DNA of 64,000 nucleotides from Stenocarpella maydis. Taxonomy: Eukaryota; Ascomycota; Sordariomycetes; Diaporthales; Diaporthaceae. The stretch's first letter is position 1, and each line of letters starts with the position of its first letter. Positions 56,362 to 64,000 of this stretch are shown here, in pieces. The position numbers were made by a program, and so were the translations under genes. Under the pieces are notes generated by a model that worked only from the letters and a program-made list of their open reading frames with translations, was not told the DNA's origin and ran no database searches. The stretch spans positions 182,062 through 246,061 of the forward strand of contig NQMI01000066.1 in the NCBI GenBank assembly GCA_002270565.1, read 5' to 3'.

Positions 56362-59258
56362 GGTGGCCGACTTGCTTTGGCGACGGGTGGGAGAGACGTG
56401 TAATCTCGGTCTAGAGCTAAACCCCCGGGTACCAGTGAGACTCGGTCTGCAATTAGATTTTGTCACGGCCCAATATGTCCATGAGATTACGTTTTACGCC
56501 AGGCTGCATTACTGATCAGCTTGTAGCAATGGTTTACAAGGTCTGGTCTGACTCGATGTCGTTTAATGGCAGCTTGCCCAGTCCATTACTCCGTAGAAGC
56601 TATATGAGATTTCTAGGAATGCATTGCTATTCTGGAATTGAGATAGCTGCCTAGGTACCTGGTAGTAAACTGTTTTATACGTAACTAGAGTACTAGTTAA
56701 TTTAAGCAGCTTAGATAGAGCACTGTAAAAGGCCATTGGGGCTAGTCGTACTCTGGCACACGTTGACTACTCGGATCCCCTTTGGCAGAGCTAGGTGGTC
56801 AACACCACCACAATGGAGACACTATTCACCATCAGCAAATCACCGCCTCTCGCAAGCAGCATCGTTTCTCCCGTCTCTATGCTCAATTAGACCTCAGCCA
56901 CAGCACTATTCCACCTAACTGCTATCGAAAACGTGACGTCGACATGGCTCTATGCAGTCTCGAGCCACAAGACCTAACTATACTACCAGGTCTGGTTTCA
57001 TCCTCGCTGGCTCCAACGCTTCTGCTCTTGTAGGGCCCAGCCAGAGGACATCCAGGCAGCACGCAGGCTGGTCCGGCTCGCTCACAGGATCAAGAGCTAT
57101 GTCGCGCTAGCTGGCAGTCAAGCTGACGCAGCAACATTGCTAGCCTCCAAGACAGCCTCTGGGTGGGATGACTTCCAGACAACGCTGCAGTCATATCGGA
57201 CAACGAAACCAGCCATGGTGCAGATCCTAAGCGCCAACCACAAGGCGGCAGGGCAATCACAAAGACTGTAACAAGATGGACATTTAAGACCCTAAAGCTG
57301 CTGTGCCGGGCGGTACCTACTGCTGCACTGGAGGCAGAACTGCGGTGGCAGGCCGTCTGCGCTTACGAGAAGGTACTCTAGGCTGAAGACGGAAGCGTGT
57401 AGAAAGAGCTGCGCCCAATACGTAAGTCAATGGCTCTATTCTTGAAAGTGGGTGGCCAAGGCATGGCCCTTTTTTTTAAAAAAAAAAAAATTGTTTAACT
57501 AAGTTATTTATTTTTCTTTTTGTGCCAGGCAGCACTTAACTTACTCCTTCGCACCTCGCCTGGCTTTCTTCCATAGAGCAGGCAATCGGAAAGCTCTGTT
57601 CTCAACATTAAATGGTAGAAGCAAGAATATCTGTCAGACCACACCCAACCTTATCCTCTCCCATCTCACTTGGCTTCTATCTGCTCTGTTGTCAGCACCT
57701 CGCCTCCTATTGCCAACCTATCTCCATTCTCCACTACTGCAATCTTCCCTGAGCTTACCAATAAGACCGGCCAGATAGCCAACACTCCCTACAACTACAT
57801 CGCCTTCCTACGCAACTAGTTCCAGACCATAGATATGAGCGTAGAGTTTTGATCCATTACACTCCTATTACCATCTAAGCTCGCGGTGGACCAGGGCGCG
57901 GTAGATATGGTATTCTGGCCGGAGCTCGCGCAGGCCTATGCTGCCTACCCATCGGGCATAGTATTAAGTCCCTAGAGGCCCCAGACCTTAATACAGCGCG
58001 TGCCATGCCTGAGCCCACTCTGTATCCCTGACCTTAGGGGACCGCCTACTTCGCGGTCCATCACCCTGCGCAGTCTGCAGCATCCAGTCGCTATTCCCCA
58101 CCCTCCTTTACTTCAGGTCGGCTGTCCGCTGGACCAACCCCGTCGTCTCTGGATCAGCATCTCGAGCTAGTTCAACCGCTCTGGCCAAGCAGCAGGCCGA
58201 CCAGTACCAACCGCCCCTTGGTGGCTCTGCCCTCCTCTCATAAGCGGGTAGCACCATTTACCAATGGATCGCGACTTACTAGTGACTCATTTCTGGGCTC
58301 GGATCAGGCATCCGACTACTCGTGCTCAAGCAGGGCAGATAGGCGGGGTCCAGTAAGTTTTTCATCTATAACCTTCACACTAATGGTTAGAAGACGCCTG
58401 ATGAGAAACCAAACAACTACTATGCCGGCCTTCAGCAATAGCAATGGCAACAGCAGCGGCACCGGCAGCAATCCTGATTTTCCGATTTGATGCGGCTGAG
58501 GAGTGAACGTGGATATCACGATTTCTTAGGGGGCTAAGGCCTTACTCAATCTCGCTATATTTCTAGCACCAGCATAGGTGATGTATACTATGAGAGTAGA
58601 GCTAGAATATTATCCCTATAGGTTGGACTATTATCAAGCATAAATATACTAGTCTTCTTATATTTTGCCTAGAATCGATGTATACTGGGATAGGGTGTAA
58701 GGGGAGGCAATCCTGAATCCAGGGCTGTCTCTTATTCCCTTCCTCTTCAGCTGGGCTCTGATGCGTCAGTTCTGAGGTCAGATTTGGTGGAAAGCTTACT
58801 GACCGTGAGCATCGCCATAGCAAGGTAGACATACTGCTACAGCTGAGTTTCCCAATGCGAATGGACGCCTCAGGCCTGATACTTAAAAGGTACATAATTA
58901 AACGGGTCCTTGCACTCTTAACAAACTGCTATTAGACCTGCCCATCCAGCTTCAACCGCCTTTTCTCAGATTCAGCTATACATCTTCTAACCACCTTTTC
59001 TTGCACACCCATCCATCTTCCGAACACCTTTTCTCACCTTCCCCATCCAACTTTGGACCGAGTCTTGTCAGGCTCGCTCATCCACCACCTATCTCCTGGC
59101 CACCTTTTCTCAACTTGCCGTCCACCTTTGGACCGAGTCTTGTCAGACTCGCCCATCCAGCCACCAGCTATATCTTATCGGACTCACTGTTCACCCACCA
59201 ATCAAATGTTATTAATTACCTGTTGGACGAAAGATGCGATGAGCCCAGAATTGAGGAG
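56362..59258. repeat. Decayed repeat-rich region at the edge of the AT island
   Basis: No intact gene. Composition falls in GC after 56.4 kb. A frame open for about 70 codons at 57035-57241 (+) reads like part of a protein (RRLVRLAHRI, then TASGWDDFQTTL) but is cut on both sides by stops; I cannot name its source. Between 57.6 and 58.3 kb a run of proline/serine-rich readings is interrupted by TAG and TAA stops. At 59050-59160 a ~72-bp unit starting at TTTGGACCGAGTCTTGTCAG is present twice. Confidence 0.6.
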
Positions 59259-59340
59259 CCTGATATAGTGTAGTGGTAAGCACGTGGGATTTTGATGTGA
59301 GAAAATTCCCGAGTCCCCGGTTCGAACCCGGGTATCAGGT
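59259..59340 (+). tRNA. tRNA-Gln (TTG) with 10-nt intron
   Basis: The 7-bp acceptor stem (CCTGATA with TATCAGG), D arm (GTGT...GCAC with AGTGGTAA loop), anticodon stem TGGGA/TCCCG, and T arm CCCGG-TTCGAAC-CCGGG all form. The anticodon is TTG at 59292-59294. The intron TGTGAGAAAA lies after position 37, where eukaryotic tRNA introns sit. A T run starts about 8 nt downstream and fits a Pol III terminator. CCA is not encoded. The mature tRNA has 72 nt. It is the only intact gene I find in the AT-rich island. Confidence 0.93.
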
Positions 59341-59790
59341 ATAGAGCTTTTGTTCATGTTTTTTCTCATTTTACTATCCTTACACCTTTTATTAAGGCCA
59401 GCGGCCGTCTGAATACTATGCTATAAGGTACTATTAATAAACATCTTAGCAGCTCCTTAGCTATATTATTAATATATTTTTATTTAGTTTTATTTTAATA
59501 ATAAGTTTTTTTAATTTAAAATGTATTAGTAAAAATTTATATATTTTATAATTTATTTATACTTATGTATTATTTTTATATTATGTATATTTCTTTTTTA
59601 TAAATTCTTATTTAAAAATGAAATTATTACAAATATATAAATATATAAATATATTATAATAATAATAATAATAATATATAACAATATATTAATTAAGTAT
59701 TATTATATTTATAATATTATAATTATAATAAGTAATTATTTATTAACTTAAATAATTAAATAATTTTTCTTATTATACAACATATGTTAC
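59341..59790. repeat. Extremely AT-rich block
   Basis: Apart from the first hundred bases this is almost wholly A and T (ATA, TAATAA and TATATA strings) with no GC-containing words longer than two or three bases. It could be an end product of RIP, an AT-rich satellite, or a nucleosome-poor spacer between the tRNA gene and the LTR-like sequence. Confidence 0.75.
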
Positions 59791-60000
59791 AGAATGGAAC
59801 CCTAGGTATTGGCGCGGTCCGGCTTCCTCCGGACCCACTTGGGGTTCCGCACACAAGAGCGTGGATTCCGGACTTATAGGATTTTCCTTTTACTTTTTCT
59901 TTCTTTATCAAACCTAGCTTAACTATAGATAATATCTCAGATATAGTGTTTAATAGGGTAACTAGATGTTATAATGATAACTTAAAAGGGAAAATTAAAA
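59791..60000. repeat. LTR-like remnant with nested hairpin
   Basis: A GC-containing segment begins with TGTTACAGAATGG and folds into a nested stem-loop (GGAACCC/GGGTTCC outer, GGTCCGG/CCGGACC inner, 59796-59848). The TG start and hairpin near an end are features of fungal LTRs. A matching second end was not found in the window. Confidence 0.5.
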
Positions 60001-60620
60001 GGGGCCTAATTAGTTAAATCAGGGCTTTATTATACGTAGTTTACCTATATTAAGGAATTCATATGAATTAGGTACTACATCTAAGGTAAGAGAGTTTTAG
60101 TATATAAGCGGTTGGATCCACTAAACTTCTTAATACTAGTCTTTAATCCCTCTAAGGAAATAAGCCTAATTAGATATTATTAAATAATTGGAATGAATTT
60201 CTAAAGCCTAAGGATATAAATCCCTATACCTCCAGAATATATAGCTAACTTAAGGTTCTATATTTCACTACTGAATTGGGTACCTACAGGCGTTTAAGAT
60301 ATACTAAGGTAATGGAGTAGCTTGTATAGAGAACAACCAGCCTTATATATACTTGCTCTTATTGCTACTAGATTAACTATAGGCGACTCAGGTGGGAAAT
60401 CTAGCCTTTATATAATAGTAAAATCCTCTATTAAGAGTAAGAGGGCGCTATAGCTCTAATCAGAATCAAATAGTATTAGAAGTATGGAGATTTACTTCCC
60501 GAAAGTAGCTGATAACCTTATAAATAAAATAGGGAATCCAGGCCCAAAAGCTGAGGAACTTTATAGTGGCTGAAGAAACCTCATTAGCTGAAGAAACCCA
60601 TGTTTGATTTATAGGGCAGA

Positions 60621-60900
60621 TACTAGTGAAAACGGCAAAAGGGAGCGAGAGGATAAAACCTCTATATAATAAAAAGGCATATGTTCTGCTAGAGCCCTGA
60701 TCAGATAACTACCCCAAGAGGAGCATGGAAGGCAAGAAGAGGAGCCCCTAATGTAATAGGAGAGTTATAAGGGGAATAAAGGGTGCTAAAAAGGAGAGGC
60801 AGAAAAAGAAGGCATAAGAAATGATCAAGTATATACGTATATATCAGAAAAATAAAAAAAAAAAAAAAGGGCGTATAAAAAGATTAATTCTTAGAATTAA
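60621..60900 (+). repeat. Inverted repeat arm A of decayed element
   Basis: This segment matches the reverse complement of 63050-63330 at about three-quarters identity by eye, with shared words such as GAGCCCTGAT, TGGAAGGCAAGAAG and TATAAAAAGATTAATTCT. Arm A has TpA where arm B keeps CpA (CATATG against CACACG). Confidence 0.8.
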
Positions 60901-61141
60901 AATTTTTAAAAGTAATAAGAAGGTAATTTCTTATAGCCTTGGAGGGGGGGGGATGCCAAGGCTGTTTCCTAAACCCGAAAATGTGTATCCTAGACCGGAA
61001 TAGTACTATTGCCTACTAAGGAACTCTAATTAAAAAACTAACCTTATCAGAATACAGCCAAGCCTCTTATGCTACCATTCCACTAGCCTTCTCTATAGAA
61101 CTCCTTTACGCGGCTTCAGTAGATTATATAATAATCCGCAC

Positions 61142-61318
61142 TCACTCCACTTCAGCCTCTTCCTTCTCTATATGCTTTAACTCCTCCACATTATTAATGC
61201 CCTAATAGATTGCATACATTATCTTCTCATACTATATCTGCTTCTATTTATGAAGGCGCAGGATCCTTACGTTTAGCTGCTAGGCCTCCTCTTCCACGGC
61301 CTCTAGCTCCTCCTCCAG
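61142..61318 (-). pseudogene. Decayed coiled-coil coding relic
   Basis: On the minus strand a 59-codon frame reads as a Glu/Leu-rich coiled coil (LEEELEAVEEEA, then RILRLHK, then NNVEELKHIEKEEAEVE) interrupted by four TAG stops. Some stops sit where Gln (CAG) or Trp (TGG) would fit, as expected after C-to-T change on either strand. The parent protein is not identified. Confidence 0.5.
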
Positions 61319-61794
61319 CTAACGGTATATTAAGGTAACCTTATTTGGCTGATTGAGAGTAAGATTTTAGACGTTACAATTAGATAAGTTAAGGCGAATA
61401 TAGGTTTAGCAGCGGGTAGACTCTGAATCTGCAACCTTATAGTCCTTGGCCAGGTTATATTCTTTGCAGTAGGAATAAGGCATAGGGATAATGCTGATCT
61501 TTAAGGTAATAGCAAAAAGAAGAGCGGCCTTATACTTAGCAATAGAGAAAGACTTCGCGGGATAAGACTTAGTAACCCTACCTAATATAATGAATTAGGA
61601 AGGCGTAAATAAGACTATAGGTAAACCTAAAATTACTTATGGAAATACTTTTGGGGATAAAAGAAGTAAGGAGGGAGATAGTATTATAAACTACTAGGTG
61701 TTAGCGGCTAACTACTGCAGAAGACAACCCTATAGGCTGGGAGCTAGCTCCCGAAAAGGTTATCCTACCTGATCCAATTAGTAATGCCACCTTA

Positions 61795-61812
61795 TTAGGG
61801 TTAGGGTTAGGG
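61795..61812 (+). repeat. Three TTAGGG units (interstitial telomere-like)
   Basis: Exactly three tandem TTAGGG hexamers, the telomere repeat of filamentous fungi, inside the AT-rich island. They are too few to call a telomere. Confidence 0.85.
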
Positions 61813-63049
61813 ACCCACCAGGATTGATGGGATTTATATCAACTCTATTGAGCAACACCTAGTTGATAGCATCACTATCGATCCTATTAAGTTACTGAAG
61901 AGTCGGGATGTATAAGGATATGGTTATCACCACAGTAGATAGCTTTCATAGAACAGACTCTTTAGTCGTCAATCTAAGTATTTAATCCTAGTATTGGATA
62001 AGCCTTACAGGTAATAATCATTATTAGTCAACAATATTGCTTAATAACCGCCTAATAACGTATTCCGAATATAAACCCTTGATCTTCCAGGTTTAACATA
62101 CTCGGAAACCCTCTGATCATTACACTGATCTTTTAAGGCCTACTAATATTCAGACTTCTAGAGCAAGCAAAACTCATATTCCCCCTAGCAGCCAGAAGAA
62201 CCAGCCACCCATCCTAATATCTAAGATACTTAGGGCAGCTATAAAGGATCTAATTATAATATTTAAGCTTAGTCTTTATAATAATCCTTTTAAATACCTA
62301 AGCCTCTACTTTAGGTAGATAGAGTATAAATATATAGAGAAGATAGCCTAAGGATACTAAGTAAAGTAAGAATTACTTTGCAAATGCCTAATTAGAGTAG
62401 AGCCAGAATGCTATAGGGTAATCTTATTAGACTTCTCTTATAGTAGATATTAGAGGTAAGTATTAGGGATATATCTTTAGGAGAAAATATAAATATAAGT
62501 AAGATAACCCCTAAGTAATTAAGCATCTTAAGGTCTTTATTATTATCTTTATCCTCTATTCCAGCTATATTATCATTATATTACCTATTACTTATTATAA
62601 TGAGAATCATATTAATTTAAAAGTATAACTAGAATGCAAGCAAGTAGGTAAGCACTAAAGAAGTAAATTATTAGGTCCCCATGCTTATAATTAGTAACAG
62701 CTATTAATCCTAAGCATATAAGAAGGCTATTAAGTAGGAGGAAAAGAACTATAGACCGAGCCTGCTATAGCAAAATGAGAGCAGGAATAAGCGGGCTAGA
62801 AACTAGGAGCTATAAAGGGTCTAATAGAGTTAAATTTAGTTATATTATCTGATCAGAAGAGGGAAGTAATTTTGGTTATTTTAGGCGGATTATTACTCGT
62901 TTATACTCTATAATGGTCTGGAGAGGGGTGTATTTTAGGGTCTAGGGGAACCGGTATATTCCGGGATCTAGGGGGAAAACCAGCCTTAGCATTACCTCTA
63001 AGGCTATAAAAAGGGGCCCTCCTGCATTACTTTTGAGAAATTTCTAGTT

Positions 63050-63330
63050 CTAGAGAATTAATCTTTTTATACCCTATAAACTTATATCTATTTAATATAT
63101 ATATATGTACTATAAAATCTTTTTTTATGCCCTCTTCTTCTGCCCTCCTCTTTTGGCACCCCCTATTCCTCTCATAACTCTCTTATCGCGTCAGGGGCTC
63201 TTCTTCTTGCCTTCCACGCTCCTCTTAAGGTAGTTACTTAATCAGGGCTCTGGCAGAACGTGTGCCTTTTTGTGTGTGTGGAGGTTTCGGTCCTCTTGCT
63301 CCCTCTGGCCCGTTTTCATCATATAGCCTA
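63050..63330 (-). repeat. Inverted repeat arm B of decayed element
   Basis: Reverse-complement partner of 60621-60900. This copy is the less mutated of the two, retaining CpA dinucleotides and more G and C. Confidence 0.8.
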
Positions 63331-63643
63331 TTCTAAAAATAGCTCTCTCTCTTCTCTTTAGAAACCCATTTAACATTCTACTGCTTTCCTTTCTTTATGG
63401 GGTAATTTCTATCCCTTCCTTTTTAAAAGGCCCCTTTTAAGAAGCAGTTTATATATATAGTAATATTACTATCTATATCTACCATCAGGTAGCCTAACTA
63501 CCCTTAGTTACTTAAGGCGGAACCCAACTAGGCTAATATAGGAACTATATCTAATACCACATAAGATGCCTATTTACTATAATAGAGTTTCTAATATAAT
63601 GCCTTAAATTCCCTAGTCTCCTTAAACCTCCAGGTAATTTATT

Positions 63644-63857
63644 AAATAGCCGCTATATACTCCTTAAACCTTTTTAGTAATATAATAATAATCAGCTTAT
63701 TCTTTAGGGCTTTAGATATACCCTAATATAGCTATACTACCTAGAACTTATTATCCCAAGCATACCCCCCTACTCTTATAAGAGCACTCTTAAAGTCTGC
63801 AATAAACTTCCTAAAAGACTAACTATCTTTTTACCTAAGCCTTATAAAGTCATCCTG
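63644..63857 (-). pseudogene. Ty3/gypsy-type gag relic with RIP-style stops
   Basis: A minus-strand reading of about 70 codons keeps a gag-like order: FRKFIADFKSAL, then VGGYAWDNKF, then GISKALKNKL. Four or five in-frame TAA/TAG codons lie where Gln (CAA or CAG) suits the pattern. The first part of the element, including its 5' LTR, would lie beyond the right edge of the window. Similarity to the retrotransposon gag domain is by eye. Confidence 0.55.
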
Positions 63858-64000
63858 CCCTTTTTTCTTATAAGTAACTAAGGAAAAGGTATAATTTATA
63901 TAAATAATTAACTTCTTAGGATTAAAATCCTTATTAATTCTCTTATTTTCCTAAAAAACATATATCTTGAACCTAGCTTTAATACTTAAGTATTAATATA

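Larger units (their letters stand above)
60000..64000. repeat. RIP-like degraded transposon graveyard
   Basis: TpA is in visible excess, intact frames are absent (the longest ATG frame is about 60 codons, 60821-61003), and element pieces occur in both orientations. The composition is unlike the gene-bearing two thirds of the window. RIP acting on duplicated elements is the established explanation for such islands in Pezizomycotina. Confidence 0.7.

Noticed and set aside
61795..61812. True chromosome end (telomere)
   Set aside because: Only three hexamers, and sequence continues for more than 2 kb on both sides.
60621..63330. Intact DNA transposon with terminal inverted repeats
   Set aside because: Arms are too diverged and there is no open transposase frame between them; kept only as an inverted repeat.

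Overview
This window is nuclear DNA from a filamentous ascomycete (Pezizomycotina, most likely a Sordariomycete). The evidence is many short introns of about 45-90 nt with GTRNGT donors, CTAAC/CTGAC branch sites and YAG acceptors; a fused ergothioneine synthase; a HEI10 meiotic E3; a Zn2Cys6 regulator; and a right end that has the TA-rich, stop-riddled look of DNA damaged by repeat-induced point mutation (RIP). Exons were joined by hand from phase, splice consensus and family knowledge. Most chains close in frame to a complete protein; the ambiguous junctions are flagged.

Layout. 1-2389 is a 5' flank with microsatellites. 2390-4185 is a membrane protein with a C-terminal SH3 domain (+). 5560-10296 is VPS15, the PI3-kinase regulatory kinase (+). 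11565-12649 is U2 snRNP A'/LEA1 (+), convergent with a DPB3/CHRAC-type histone-fold protein at 13285-14039 (-). That gene is divergent from a CLC Cl-/H+ exchanger at 14573-17252 (+). After 2.4 kb without a supportable gene comes EGT1 (ergothioneine; 13 exons, 19707-23407, +), convergent with eIF2B-alpha/GCN3 (23967-25110, -). eIF2B-alpha is head-to-head with a NECAP-type endocytic adaptor (25585-26361, +). Then come an unknown coiled-coil protein (26625-27494, -), a PflX-like radical SAM protein (28271-29254, -), an unknown protein with alternating short repeats (30124-31218, -), HEI10 (31685-33009, -) head-to-head with ULA1/NAE1 (33553-35433, +), an unknown conserved-looking basic protein (40003-41469, +), a Zn2Cys6 transcription factor (43092-45559, +), a DHA2-like MFS transporter (51547-53419, -) and a short-chain dehydrogenase (55119-56361, +).

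Gene-sparse stretches lie at 35.4-40.0, 41.5-43.1 and 45.6-51.5 kb. They hold low-complexity tracts and minisatellites, and a 134-bp exact duplication whose second copy starts right after the only ambiguous base (41730).

From about 56.4 kb to the end the DNA becomes a repeat graveyard: an extremely AT-rich block, an LTR-like hairpin, two inverted diverged copies of one element, a gag-like relic whose stops are TAA/TAG at likely former CAA/CAG codons, and three TTAGGG units. One intact tRNA-Gln(TTG) gene with a 10-nt intron survives inside it.

The intact genes are mostly housekeeping (vesicle trafficking, splicing, DNA replication/chromatin, ion transport, translation initiation, neddylation) plus redox protection (EGT1) and meiosis (HEI10). 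I see no secondary-metabolite cluster and no clearly new multi-gene system. The more unusual items are the radical SAM protein, the alternating-motif protein, the HEI10/ULA1 head-to-head pair and the structure of the repeat island.
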